Shown here: positions 12,406-23,494 of the stretch, piece by piece
Numbering within the stretch: position 1 is the first letter of the stretch
Layout of the letters: every line of letters starts with the position of its first letter
DNA from: Macropodus opercularis
Taxonomy: Eukaryota > Chordata > Actinopteri > Anabantiformes > Osphronemidae
Direction of reading: 5' to 3'
DNA length: 64,000 nt
Assembly: GCA_030770545.1 (NCBI GenBank)
Contig: CM061097.1
Span: 4,278,501-4,342,500 of the forward strand
Notes under the pieces: generated by a model
What the model saw: the letters and a program-made list of their open reading frames with translations, nothing else
Database searches by the model: none
Told to the model about the DNA's origin: nothing
Program-made: the position numbers and the translations under genes

Positions 12406-14231
12406 CCGTCCGCTGTGTCTTCTCGTTGCATTTATTTCTGCCTTTACGTTTGATTCTGTTGGATTTTGCTGGTTTACATGCAAAAACACTGCTCGCAATC
12501 TGGGAACAAAATAGTTTCCATCTTTGTATTGTAATATAAATGTTAATGAGCCACACATAAGCTGGGATTTACACACTAACTTGTTTTGTCTTGTTTCTGG
12601 GAACACAACATGCTGTACAGACATGAAAAACAACAGCACTGAACATTTGTTTAAATGGTAAGTGACTCATTAATGTAACTCTAGACCTGACATTGGATGA
12701 TCTTTGGCTGATGTAAGACTTCAGTGAATTTTATCTCCTACCTGGAATCAGCAGAGCTACATATGGAAACAGTCCTGGCAATTCCATATGTGAATGACTG
12801 TTATCAAACCAAACCTTATGTGTGGTGAAATAACTGTATCGCTTGTGTGGTGAATGTGCAAATGCTTGTGTGCACCCGCAGAGAATTAGCATCTTTTGTT
12901 TTGCTGGCGTGTCTATATTAGCATATGGGATGTAGCATGTGTCATGTACCGTGTGTGTGTCTGTGTGTGTGTTGTGGGAAAGGCTTACACACTTCAGCAG
13001 TCTTGTGATTGTGTGAACCGAGTAACAGCATCACCAACTCTCCGCATAGATCCCCTCTTTGACCTAGTGAAACATCCCATAAATCCCTCATCATTGCCAT
13101 GCCAATGGAGTCGTCACTTCCAAGGGCTCTCCCCCATCTCCCCGACCTCTTGGGCAACCCTGAGGGTGACCTGGAGTTGAACCCACAACCCCTTTTTTCC
13201 ATTAGGATCAATATGGAGATCAGAGCGGCCGCGCCTATGTGCCTAAATCCCTCTGTGGCACTGCTGGCATACTGATGGGTGTATGTGTGCTGGGAGGCTG
13301 GGGTTGGAGGTGGGGAGAAACACAGCAAGATGTAAAAGGTAGATTCCCCAGGCGGTACCTGGGTAGAGGGAGCGGTTGATTAATTGTGTGCTCAACTAGC
13401 ATATGTCTGCATGCATGGATATCTGCATGTTTTCAGTTTGATTAGATGCGTGACTGAGAGAAAGAGAGAGAGAATCTGCTTTCTGAAATTGTTTTAGTGA
13501 GGTGAGTTTAAGGTCAGACTTTGAAGTGCACATAGGATTTCTTCTTGTATTCTCGTCTTTTTTTCACGTTCCTTGTAGCAGAGAACAGACAAGTTTAACA
13601 TTTCTGTGTGTTACATGTGAAATCAAGCTCAGGGACACCTGTCTCTAGAGACACACCATAAAGAGTAAATAGTACCTGTGCTTTAAACCTCTCCCTGTGT
13701 GCTGGGAGCTGTTAACCAAGAAGCACACTCACGGGTGATACTGTACAGCTTAGTATTCTGCTCTGCTTTGATGTAACCGTATGACCGAGTGCCGAACAAC
13801 CTATTATGAGAAATAAATCACCGATGTACAATATGCGGTTGGACACGCACTTTTATATCTGCCTGAACTACAGACAAAGCTATATTCTTCAGAAAGCTCT
13901 GTGTTTCTGTGGCGCATGCATTTCCTGGGACACACCGCACAGCATTTTGCTTTATTGAGCTGGATCATAGATTGTCCTGGGGAAACCTTTTATGTGACAG
14001 TTTATTAGACTGTAAAATGCAGAAAAAAGAATGATTAGTGGGAAACACAGAGAACTGTTGATTACTCCTGTTTCAAAGTCAAAGGACAATCGCCTCTAAT
14101 GCTTCACCCGACGGTGGCTTTCATTCATTCATTGTTTTTGTTCTTTTCTATTTGAATCATTCTCCTCTATTTTGTCTGAAATGTGGGCATATTTTCTATC
14201 CCTCACTTCTTTTCTGCGTGTGTCTCTGCAG

Positions 14232-14393
14232 CTGAGTCCAGGAATCGTGAGCTCAGTGCTGAAAGGCACCTTTAACGTGACACTTAACAACCCGCTGGGC
14301 CACCACTGCTCCTCCCGTGTGGCCCCTGGTCGTCTTGCAGCCTTCAAGGCCATTAACGCACCCAGAGCCTCTATTGCCAGCGGCACTTTTTAG
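14232..14393 (+). CDS. STPG/SHIPPO-type protein, terminal coding exon
   Basis: A pyrimidine-rich tract ending TCTCTGCAG precedes it. The frame opens in phase 0 (LSPGIVSSVLKGTFNVTLNN) and runs 53 codons to TAG at 14391-14393. The start again carries a Ser-Pro-Gly motif, so it continues the repeat pattern. The end (APRASIASGTF) is a basic, Ser/Ala-rich tail. GC content and third-codon G/C are clearly higher than in the flanking intron, as expected for real coding DNA. The three exons together give 147 residues of C-terminal protein. STPG1- and STPG2-type proteins are several hundred residues long, so at least half the protein should be encoded upstream. An extra exon inside the 5.1 kb intron before this one cannot be excluded, since both flanking phases are 0. 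Confidence 0.85.
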   Translation: MSPGIVSSVLKGTFNVTLNNPLGHHCSSRVAPGRLAAFKAINAPRASIASGTF

Positions 14394-14426
14394 AGATCCT
14401 GGTGGGTCAAAGTTTAGAGGTGAAAG
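14394..14426 (+). other. STPG 3' UTR, first part
   Basis: Thirty-three bases after the stop codon, a good donor (AAAG followed by GTGAGT) occurs. If used, the exon junction lies fewer than about 50 bases after the stop, a distance that usually does not trigger nonsense-mediated decay. If not used, the UTR runs on to the AATAAA at 14572. Confidence 0.4.
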
Positions 14427-14571
14427 GTGAGTGGGCTAAAATTCATATTCTTACAAAAGCTGATTTTTCATGAATATTTATTGCCATATCTATTTCTGTG
14501 TAATGTATAATGCATTGTGTGTGGGTTTAGTTTTAATTATTGAATTGTAACTTTACTAAGCTTATTAATTA

Positions 14572-14577
14572 AATAAA
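14572..14577 (+). promoter_or_regulatory. Candidate polyadenylation signal AATAAA
   Basis: The hexamer AATAAA lies 179 bases after the STPG stop codon in AT-rich DNA. It would serve transcripts that do not remove the downstream UTR intron. AATAAA is frequent by chance in DNA this AT-rich, so only its position supports it. Confidence 0.35.
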
Positions 14578-14993
14578 CATAAGTGGTGAGATCTAGATGA
14601 ACATGCATGATGAACTATACACTATTAATATGTATTGCAATTCAAATTAAAGCTTGAGGGTTTTTTTTATAAACAAGCTGGTTTTAGATAAATTGTGATA
14701 ACAAAAAGGTTTTTATAATTGCCATCTTTCAGTTAGAATCATTTCCACTTCCCAACGCTCTAAAGGAGTCTGTCTCTCTCTGTGAGTGTTTGTTTGTCTC
14801 AAAATGTGCTATCAAATTACAGCACACAGTAGATCCCTAGAGCTGTTGTTTTAGTCTGCAGTAATCTCCCTTACAGTTAATTTCACAGTTAATTTACTTA
14901 TTACAGCAGCTAATAACTTGTGACTTTTTAACTTAGAATTGATTGAAGTAAAGTAGCAACAGATTTAACTTATTTACTTTTTTGTTGTTTCAG

Positions 14994-15185
14994 GCAGCAG
15001 TTTGGAGGAAGCTCTTCATTCAGTGTCTCACAGTGAAATCATATCAGGGAACCCCCGCTTTCACATCTGTTGGCTTCCTTATTCTTTATTTGCTCATGAT
15101 GAAACGCTGAATCAGCTGTTTTTCGTGGATCAGTATAAACCGTTTTTTTAATCAATAACAATTAAAAAGCTGTTGATGGATATTT
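14994..15185 (+). other. Possible second 3'-UTR exon of the STPG gene
   Basis: A long T-rich tract ending TTTGTTGTTTCAG marks a strong acceptor at 14991-14993. The following sequence has no useful frame but has an ATTAAA hexamer at 15161-15166. Joined to the donor at 14427, this would make a spliced 3' UTR. The 3' limit is a guess. Transcript data would settle whether this or the AATAAA at 14572 is the real end. Confidence 0.35.
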
Positions 15186-16534
15186 TGCATGAAATCTCTC
15201 ACAAGACGTTGACTACAGTGCCAAATGTGAAGTGTGACAGTATGAGACAAGGCTGAACAACGATGGGAAGGTTTACTGCTTCACACGTATTGACTAATGA
15301 CTGGGCAGGTGATAGATCTCGTGTCTTACGTTTGATTTGAACTCAGTCTTGTGTATGTGATGACAATAAGCCAAACCCTTAGATAATTAGAAAAAATGTT
15401 ATTAGCATTCCTGAAGACTTGAGACCATTATTGCTTAGCATGCATAAAAATTAAGGAGTCATTAATTATGTACTGTGAAATAGTGCTGACTGGCAGAGAA
15501 ACAGGTGTGAAAGTCATGTAGAAGACTCATAACTAGTGTTTTTGTGTTAACACATCATAATGATCAAAATGAAGGCACAACCAAACCAAATGAAACAGCT
15601 GCATGTGAAAGTACATTGTGCTCATGAATTTAAAGTGCGAGAGCTTCCCTTTAGTAGCATTAAAGCTATTTTGGCTGTGAAGCATCCAGAGGACGGCCCT
15701 GATGTGTGACCACAGCATGAAATATTAAGTGTACAATGCTCTGATGCTTTGAAACACCTGTATGATGAAGACTGCTCCTTTGTCTTTGGTGTCGCAGCAT
15801 AAAATGTATCTGAAATGAGTAAAAATGACCCTTAACATGTCTCAACTCACATAAACCTCAGTGGAACACGAGGATTAGTATTTCAGGAGATTTCCATGCC
15901 CACTGAATTCTCAAGGTCTCCCACTGACCAGCTGTTTTATTTCTCATATCAAGGATGCTGGTGTGTGTTTTGGAAGGTCACGCATGAAAACCTAAAACTC
16001 TGAAAACAGGCAGGAAATGATGCTATAATATAAAAAATAGCTGAAGGGTGAATTGAAACAAGCGCGTCACCTTGTACATGTGTGAGGTTGGGCGTGATGA
16101 GGTGATGCAAGCGGTTCAGAGTGTCAGATAAACCACTTTTACTGGCTGTTACCACTGGAGCGTGGAGGATTTATGCTCCTTTTCTCTTCCGATCGCCGCC
16201 GTAAATCAACTATTCATGGCGGCGCGTGATTGTGCGTTGTGCTCTCAAGCCTTACAGACAAAGAAAAGGAGCAACAAGGAGTGTTTAAGAATCCACAGGC
16301 GAGACGCGTATGACACTATCAAGGCAGATGTTTTTATTCGATGTTTGGTTTCATCTGATCTGACATTTCTAATGAATCACCGCTCCCATCCTCTCAGTAC
16401 TTCCTGTGAAAGAGCCCTTTTAAAACGTGTCTGTCTAAATGTTCGGGGTAGCAGGTTCGTCGGAGCTCCGTGTCTCTGATTGTTCCTGTGGGCCTTTTAG
16501 CCTAATGAGGTGTTTACCCCCTATCATTATTCAG

Positions 16535-16735
16535 CTGGGAGCAGAGCAGAGGGAGACAGAGGGGGAACACGGACGAGTAAAGGCACGATGGTTGAGGCAA
16601 AATAGAGACTGAAGGATGGAAAGGGGTGAAGGGAAAAATATGTTAGAGGAAGATGGAGGAAAAAGGGATAATATATAGGAAGAGAAAAGATCAGAGAGTT
16701 GAATGAAAAGGGGAGGCAGAGAGGAAGGGGAAAGA
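16535..16735 (+). repeat. Purine-rich tract
   Basis: About 200 bases of G/A-rich DNA (GGAAAGGGG, GAGGAAGATGGAGG) in the intergenic region. Confidence 0.65.
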
Positions 16736-16836
16736 GCCTGGTGTTATTTATGTCTCCCTCGGCACTCGTCTTTACCTTTTTTTTCCCTGCGAGCTGTTTT
16801 ACATCAGCGATCTAATTAAATCAAATAAATCACAGT

Positions 16837-16857
16837 ACACACACACACACACACACA
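16837..16857 (+). repeat. (CA)n microsatellite
   Basis: About ten CA units following a homeodomain-like AT-rich stretch. Confidence 0.9.
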
Positions 16858-17149
16858 AGTACAAACGCACAGCCACAACAGCCCCTCCTGTTTCTCCGAT
16901 TGCGAACATCTCCCTGAACCCTCTCCACCCAAGATTGAATAAATCTCGATTATGGTGCATTACACGGCACATCATTCATGTTGTTTATAGGTCTAAAATA
17001 TGCAAACAGACCAGCGGCATAAAAGTGATCAATGCTCAAATGGGCCCCTTTCCTGGTCCGTCCTCATCCCTCACACAGCACCAAACTCTGTCACTTACAT
17101 GTCTAGTGCGGAAAGAAGACATATTGTATTGTGTCCTTACATCGTCCCT

Positions 17150-17320
17150 CACGATGGCTATTTATATTGTCTGCGAGCTGAGCCTCTGAGAGGCATTTTT
17201 ATTATCTCATTTGCTAAAGCGCTGTGTCTCTGCTGTTGAGCCATTATTAAATCTAATTAGCTCTGCCAAACCTTGAAGCCGTCCCTAAGAGATCTCTTGA
17301 TAATTGTAAAACAGAGGTAA
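17150..17320. promoter_or_regulatory. Candidate conserved non-coding block, intergenic
   Basis: Words GCATTTTTATTATCTCATTT, GAGCCATTATTAAATCTAAT and TAGCTCTGCC lie in a block whose composition differs from the AT-rich DNA after it. No coding frame. Confidence 0.28.
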
Positions 17321-18899
17321 GTTGATCGTTGTTTTTATTTGTTACAGTGAGACTCTAACGCACCAAACACATGCAAACAATAAACAGCTGCACTTTGTTT
17401 CTAGGAAATGGCTGCTTCAGGGAGATAATTGTTTTGGCATATGTTGCACAAATATGATGTTAATAAATGTATAATTTGTTGGCCAAATCAAGCATGAAAT
17501 TAATATTCACATTCCCTAATAAACATTGGTTTGATAAAAGCAAAACGTTTTTGCTGCTCAAAAAGTCAAAGGTACATATAGGCCCATGCTGTGTAACATG
17601 GCAAATACACTACGTTTTATTTTCATACAACCATTGCTTCATGGAATGATTTTTCCTAGATTTAGTTCCCAAGTTCTGTTGTTTTTTTGAATGTTTAATT
17701 ATTTAATTATAAAAATCCAGTGTATGGGGAAAAACCTTTTGCTTTTGATGCTGTGAATTTACAGGGTAAACTCAAAATAAAATGTTGCTCTGAGGTCCAC
17801 TCATTGTATATCATTATATCATTCTGTCTAGTACAACATAAAATATATATTTTTTAGAATTATTATAGTTTTTTATATCAACCTACTTTGCTGTACACAG
17901 GGTGGTGATGATGGTTTACTTTTGTTTGATGGGACTGAGCACAGGTCATCGTCCACTGATGCATTTCTCTAAGTGAAAGTTATTGGTGAAACTCACCCGA
18001 GATCAAACTACTATGATCAATCTTCTGTTGACCTCATCTTGTCAATACATGTAAATGTAAAGTGCTAAATTTAGGCACGATCATCTTGAGTTGACAGCTT
18101 CACGCACGATACAGCTCGCTGGAAAGCCAGATTAGCCGGTGTCTTTAATTAAAGGAGATGTACAGTAGTGCAGAAGAATCAATGTGGAGGTTAACAAGTG
18201 CTGACAAGGGCAGAGGAGACGCTGAGGCTGGATTTAGACACAGAGAAGAACAAGGCCTGGTCGTAGTCCAGCAGCGACTCCACGTCTCCTGCGTCTGTCC
18301 GCCTCACGTCCTCAAGCTGCCGCTGTCAGTAACTGTTCTTTACTGATGCTGTAGAGAGATGCTCTTTGATATCGATACATATTTGCTTTATTACATTTCT
18401 TAGAGGACAGATTGTTGTATGACTACAGGCGTCCTGGTAGAGAAAGACCACGAGATGATTGATTTAGGTAAATGACATGAGTATTACTGTGCAAGTAGGG
18501 ACTCGGTTACCAGGACAGGTTTACAGCCGCCGGTTCCTGTTAAAGTCTCTTAGCTGCATATTGTTTTTATGTTTTCACAGTATAGTTGTCCGACCAAATC
18601 ACGCACAAACATGAACTATTTCACACCTCACTGAATAATGACACATTTTTACAGTTGAACAGTGTTTACAGTAGCTGCACTGAACTGACTTTAAGAGTCT
18701 TGTACAAATAGATTAACTTATTTTTTAAGTGATGAGGCTCAAGTGTCCTTTCTGACCTAGTTCTGTTGCTGTCAACTTGAAATTAATGTGTTTATTTATT
18801 ATTCATTATTGCTGTGTATTTTTCTCCTCTTTATGTTGATTAAGGTTTTTAATTACTGGTATTGATAACTTTATTTTTCCTCCTTTCAAACTTTCCCAA

Positions 18900-19197
18900 A
18901 TGAAGGGAAACAGCGCCCCTCTGGGTGGTAGCGGCGAATCAATGTTAGCCAGCGTGTGTGGTCAAACGCGGCATTGCACTCTCATCAGCAGAGGCAACAG
19001 GTGAACTCGATGTGGTTTGAGTGGGAGAAGTGTGAAACAGACTCGTGTGTGACTGCATCCAACTATAACTTTGAGACTAAATGGAAACTAAAGGAAACTT
19101 TTGAGCGAAAACAGAGAGTGACCACCGCCCGATGACAGCTGTGCTAACGTCATGCTAACGCTAGCAGCTAACGAGGAGACAAGGATTCGTGTGAAGG
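18900..19197 (+). promoter_or_regulatory. Probable non-coding first exon (5' UTR) of an unidentified gene
   Basis: A GC-richer island breaks a long AT-rich stretch. It holds several CpGs and ends with the word cluster CTAACG, CATGCTAACG, CTAGCAGCTAACG, a composition often seen in fish 5' UTRs. It finishes GTGAAG followed by the donor GTGAGT at 19198. Two short upstream frames start inside: one ATG runs six codons to TGA, another eight codons to TGA. The exon is therefore non-coding with upstream ORFs. Direction is set by the donor (plus strand). The transcription start is not resolvable; 18900 is approximate. Confidence 0.45.
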
Positions 19198-19658
19198 TGA
19201 GTTATTACTTCTTCACCGAGTTGTTATATTGTCGCTGTCTAGTTGTGAATTTGGAGCCACTCGTTGACTGGGATTCTGAGGCTTATTGATTCTTGCTCAG
19301 AAACGTTCAGATCGGTGCTTATCTGAGTCATTGTTCATTAATTTGGTGCTGATTCGTGCCTACAACAGTATATTACTCATATTAGTTTGCACAGAAGAAG
19401 TTTTCTTCTATTTTTTTTTCTACAAAAGTTTCTTAATTAAATCTTATGCAGCCTCTTTTTTTTCTCAACATGAGCAGCTGTGGCTTCTGGCCCTACAACA
19501 ATCTATATGGGTTTATTTAAAGTAGTTTTGTGTAACTTTTCATGTTAACTTAAGCCGGTTTCCTGTGTTGTGCCTGCAGGAGTGTATTTGCATGTCAGCA
19601 GACACTGTGGGATCTGCTCCTGTGTGTTCAACCTCACACACACACCAGGCTTTCCCCC

Positions 19659-19660
<2 letters not shown>

Positions 19661-19694
<34 letters not shown>
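19661..19694 (+). repeat. (TG)n microsatellite near the promoter-like region
   Basis: Seventeen TG units. An 11-base CA run 20 bases upstream (about 19635-19646) is complementary to it, so a hairpin is possible. The nearby open frames on both strands are repeat artefacts. Confidence 0.95.
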
Positions 19695-19695
<1 letters not shown>

Positions 19696-19795
19696 CATAT
19701 TGAATCTATCCCTAAGCTCTGCTCGCTCCGGTGCAGCAGGGGCCCCGGGGCCGCTCATCTGTCTTCCTGGTGGTCGCTGTTGGGCACTGCTATGG

Positions 19796-19930
19796 TGATG
19801 CTGATTGGCAGTCGTTACCAAAGCCCCAGTGGGGGGACATGCGTCATTGGTTCAGAGCGGATCTGAGGGCGGGCTAAAATGAAGGATAAAGAAGAGTGCG
19901 TGCACGTGAGCATTTTATTGATGATGCGCG
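19796..19930 (+). promoter_or_regulatory. Promoter-like element with inverted CCAAT boxes, GC box and E-box
   Basis: Within about 120 bases there are two inverted CCAAT boxes (GATTGG near 19802, CATTGG near 19845), a GGGCGGG GC box near 19869 and a CACGTG E-box near 19903, all on locally CpG-rich DNA. This arrangement is typical of TATA-less promoters. It lies 0.6 kb after the putative 5' exon and may be an alternative start or a shared promoter. No gene product is assigned. Confidence 0.35.
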
Positions 19931-20076
19931 TGTGTTCCGGCTACGGTGTCACTTTGCTGTGATTCATGAGCACGTTGCACAAGCGACACCTTGGCAGTAA
20001 CACGTGCCAGCTGCATGTGTGTAGTGGCTGTAGGTTTAAGGAGGTTTGCTTACATGTTTGCATTTTACTGTATATT

Positions 20077-20100
20077 ACCTCACACACGTGTGTGTGAGGT
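20077..20100. repeat. 24-bp inverted repeat centred on CACGTG
   Basis: ACCTCACACAC, then GT, then GTGTGTGAGGT. The 11-base arms are perfectly complementary with a 2-base centre. An E-box CACGTG lies at 20085-20090. It sits just after the promoter-like stretch, so it could be a bHLH site or a small cruciform. Confidence 0.7.
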
Positions 20101-20214
20101 CTGGGTGTGCCTCTCCATGCCTTTTTAAGCAGCAAGGCACTTTAAATGGAAATGTACTTGACATTTAGGAGGAGATGTAATCAGTGCCCATTAGAAAGCA
20201 GCTGATTTTCTCTT

Positions 20215-20440
20215 CAGAGCTCCCTCACCGTCCTCTCTCTCTCCTGCCGACTCCCCCCTCTCCTCTCCTTTTCCCCTCCATCTTACCACAGTCTTTTTAT
20301 TTTTTTTTTACACTTTTGATTTATTTCTACTTCCTGTGCATTCAGCTGTCTGTCCTTCTCCTTCTCTCTCCATTTGAATCTAATTTACCTGTGGACTCTC
20401 TGCCTCTCCCTTCTCCTCCGCCTCCGCCTCTGTCTTTCCC
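20215..20440 (+). repeat. Pyrimidine-rich tract before duplication copy A
   Basis: C/T-rich with blocks TCCTCTCTCTCTCC and CTCCGCCTCCGCC. A shorter version precedes copy B at 21330-21362, so the lead-in may belong to the duplicated unit. Confidence 0.65.
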
Positions 20441-20441
20441 G

Positions 20442-20520
20442 ATCAGGCCATTGTAGTTCAAGAATAGACGTCTGATTTCATTTCCGCGTTTTGCTGCGTT
20501 CATCTCTGTCATTACGAAGC
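20442..20520 (+). repeat. Local direct duplication, copy A
   Basis: Copy A starts ATCAGGCCATTGTAGTTCAA and ends with CATTACGAAGC. It aligns with copy B at 21363-21444 over about 80 bases with roughly four in five positions identical by eye, including a shared block AGTT-AAGAATAGA-GTCTGATTTCATTT. Both copies are preceded by a pyrimidine-rich tract. Neither contains an open frame of interest. Confidence 0.7.
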
Positions 20521-21362
20521 CCACATTCCCAAACGGATAGCAGGAGCGTTACATCACGGCAAATCATGCATAGCAGTGAATCACCGGAGAGATGTTCGGT
20601 CTGTAGGTGTGAGATTGAGACGGCAATACAACAGACAAACAAATCTACATGATTATGTGGTGGTGCTGCACTCTCATCATTAGAAGTCAGGACATTACTG
20701 TAAAATCTATTAAAAGTTGCTGATGACTAGATGAGTACCCATCACCATAATGTATTATTCATTTTCATGTTGTATCTAGTAGGAAATGTGACGTAAAAAG
20801 CAGTTTTCTGTCTCTAACTGTGTCTGCTATTACCCTAAATGTTACGGTTGCTCTAAACACCCTGGGCATGAAGAGTTAAGGACGGGTTTAGTTTCACATT
20901 TGTGAAAGCTTCTCAAATGTTCACATTTAACTTAACTGATAAGCAGAATTGTTGCCAATTATTATTCATGACTACATAGTAGTTTCTATAACTCCAGATA
21001 ATTTTTTTTAATTAATCCATGAATTTTTTATTCCTTAAACTGTCAGAAAATGAGACGAACTGCCCTCATATTGTAGCCAAAGGCAACACACAGTAGGCAA
21101 ATAACAGCAAAAATCCCACAGTTTAATTCACAATTATAAACCTGAGAGAAGCAGCAGGTTTTGACATTTGCAGAGATAAAAACAGGATCTCAAATTTGTG
21201 TTTGATTTAATTTCTCTCAATTGACTTCACTTAACTGTTTCAGCACCGGGTAATTTCTTTCTCGACGTGTTTCTCTCTGTGATCGTATGCTGTGCATCAT
21301 GAGCTGTGGTCTGTTTTTCTGTTTGTTTACTTCACTCCCCCCGTCTCTGTCTGTCTTTCTTC

Positions 21363-21444
21363 ATCAGGAGATCGTAGTTAAAGAATAGAGGTCTGATTTC
21401 ATTTATGCCGTCTTCTGTGTTCATCTCAATGTCATTATCAAAGC
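21363..21444 (+). repeat. Local direct duplication, copy B
   Basis: Copy B starts ATCAGGAGATCGTAGTTAAA and ends CATTATCAAAGC, in the same orientation as copy A 920 bases upstream. A few small insertions separate the copies. It has a pyrimidine-rich lead-in (CTCCCCCCGTCTCTGTCTGT), as does copy A. Confidence 0.7.
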
Positions 21445-22639
21445 GTCTTCTCAGGCGAATTGTGTCTGGGCTTGTGTGTGGTGACAAAGAACAACAAAAA
21501 CAGTATCCTCATTAGCATACCCTGATTACGCTCTGCTTTTAAATGTCTTGAAACTTACCTCCACAGAAACAAGGTCATTTACTTCATATTGAGTTTGCTG
21601 TGATGCAAACACGTCCCGTATTTTAAGAAGGGCTGCCAAGACTCAAGCTTCTCATTTTAGAACAAGACTGTGCACATGTGTGTTTTGAAGTTATGTATAT
21701 GTGGGTTGCCTTGTCAACACAACCTTCATCTGCCATTCAGATAAAAAAAAGCTCATTTTAAATGCTTTTAAGTCAGAATGGTGACAGATGGAACTTATCA
21801 GCGAGAACTCGAGTTCATTTCGGTTCACACTTGGAGCCAAAACAACAAACAGTCGTGCTGCACGCCGAGGGATGCTCCGAAGAGCGTTTGAATAATAGAA
21901 ATGATGAAAACAGGTGGGAGAACAAATCAAATTAATTAATCATAAACAGTGGAGAGGTGAGCGCGTGTCAGCGTAGCGCGGCTGCCTCTGCGAGAGCGTG
22001 GAAACACTGTTTGATATCAGATCGCAGGGTGAAGAAGTTTAATAGAAAAAAAATGTGAATAGGAGTCAGAAAGCAGCAGGGACAGGAGCTCGGACTTTAA
22101 AACACATGAAATATCTGCAGAGTCGGCTCAGTTGAATCTGTAGCTGGAGAGTGGGAAAAGAAGCGTTAGCCTTAATAATGAGACTGAGCCAGTGGATAAC
22201 AGGGTTATTTGTGGGTGTTAAGCGTGAAGAATAAAGTTCTTTACACAAGTCATGACTTGCATACTTGCAATAGGTGAGTCCATGTCGTGGTGGAATTGGG
22301 TCCAAAAGTGAAGCGTGGTGCAGCTTGTCAGAGAAGAATTTAGCAGCAGAAGTAACGTGTGCTCGAACCTACATGATGAGGCTGAAGACAAAGCTTAAAG
22401 GCAACAAGCCAATTGAAGGTCAAGTAGATTTTATTATTTTACATCCAAGTGATGTGGAAGATGTGATTTTTCTCTTCAACCGTGCTGATTATTTAATTTT
22501 GCTGTCAGCAATCAGAACTTCTGTTTTCCAGCTCCACTTGGATTTTCATCTGTGAATGTGCTTGTGTATTCGTGCTTATGCAATTACAAGTGATTCTGAT
22601 TTTGGTATTAACTGTAAATACACTTTGCCTTTGTGACCG

Positions 22640-22870
22640 TAATTATGAAGCCAGAAGTTCTGACACGAGCTGCTACATAATTTACATCAGCGTCACAACA
22701 AATGCACTTTCTGAACCTTGATTTCTGGTGCACGTTGTTTCCGTTTGAAATGTTTTTCCATCTCTGTTGCCCTGTTTCCAAATTTAATGTGCCACCCAGT
22801 GATTTTTAGCTGCTGTTATGACGCAGATGAGATGAGCGCTGGTGGGGGTTTTGACTTTCATCCGACTGTA
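22640..22870. promoter_or_regulatory. Candidate conserved non-coding block
   Basis: AATTATGAAGCCAGAAG, GTTTCCAAATTTAATGTGCC and GTTATGACGCAGATGAG in about 230 bases of even composition, without repeats or open frame. Confidence 0.28.
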
Positions 22871-23429
22871 AATAGATAAATGCAATTAATAAAATATGTT
22901 GAATCATAACCATGACAAAGATTTTGTGACGTTGTACTCGGTTACAGTTTTCCATTGCATTGTTGTTCTTTCCTTGCTGCTTTTCTGTGTATAGTTGTGT
23001 GGTTGAGCAAACTTAAAGAACAACAAAAGCAAGTACAGAATATAGTGTGAACAGCGTCATAGTTGATACAGGCCATGTGTATTTTTCTCTTTTACAGTTA
23101 CTGCACAATATTTCCAAAGAGTGTAATATGTTAAATAATTAAAAAACCTCTGGAATCAGTATTTGTATCCTGCAGAACAACGGCTGAAATACTGAGAAAA
23201 TTGAATGACGAATCAAAAACGGAAAAGAGAAACAAACAAACAGATGTCAATTAAAATGTTGGCATGACTTCCTCTAGTCTGAAGCAAAAAGAATCAACAA
23301 ATACATTTAATTAAAAGACAACTTTGTATGAGATGTAATGGATGTGAAAATATCAACTTCCTCTACATCTGCAGTCATCAACCGGCTGACTGCAAGACCT
23401 ATTTAGCTAACAAGACAAGGTACAGTGTT

Positions 23430-23431
<2 letters not shown>

Positions 23432-23493
<62 letters not shown>
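23432..23493 (+). repeat. (TG)n microsatellite, longest in the window
   Basis: About 31 perfect TG units. It likely varies in length between individuals. Confidence 0.97.

Positions 23494-23494
<1 letters not shown>

Larger units (their letters stand above)
9143..14231 (+). other. Intron of the STPG gene, 5.1 kb
   Basis: Bounded by GTGAGC and TCTCTGCAG, with phase 0 on both sides. It holds an alternating AT tract (10661-10694), a possible conserved non-coding block (10405-10560), a purine-rich tract (11455-11600), and a relic of a teleost interspersed repeat in reverse orientation (12290-12405). I found no further PG-motif exon in it. Confidence 0.7.
15186..18880. other. Intergenic region between the STPG 3' end and the next transcription unit
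   Basis: No coding exon is recognised. It includes a purine-rich tract (16535-16735), a (CA)n run (16837-16857), and non-coding blocks of mixed composition at about 16480-16540 and 17150-17320 that could be regulatory. Between 17330 and 18080 the DNA is very AT-rich and featureless. The 60-105-codon frames here lack splice signals and protein-like composition. Confidence 0.5.

Noticed and set aside
12942..13328. 128-codon minus-strand frame
   Set aside because: It is bounded by CA/TG-rich DNA, and its composition is that of translated non-coding sequence (His/Thr repeats at the end).
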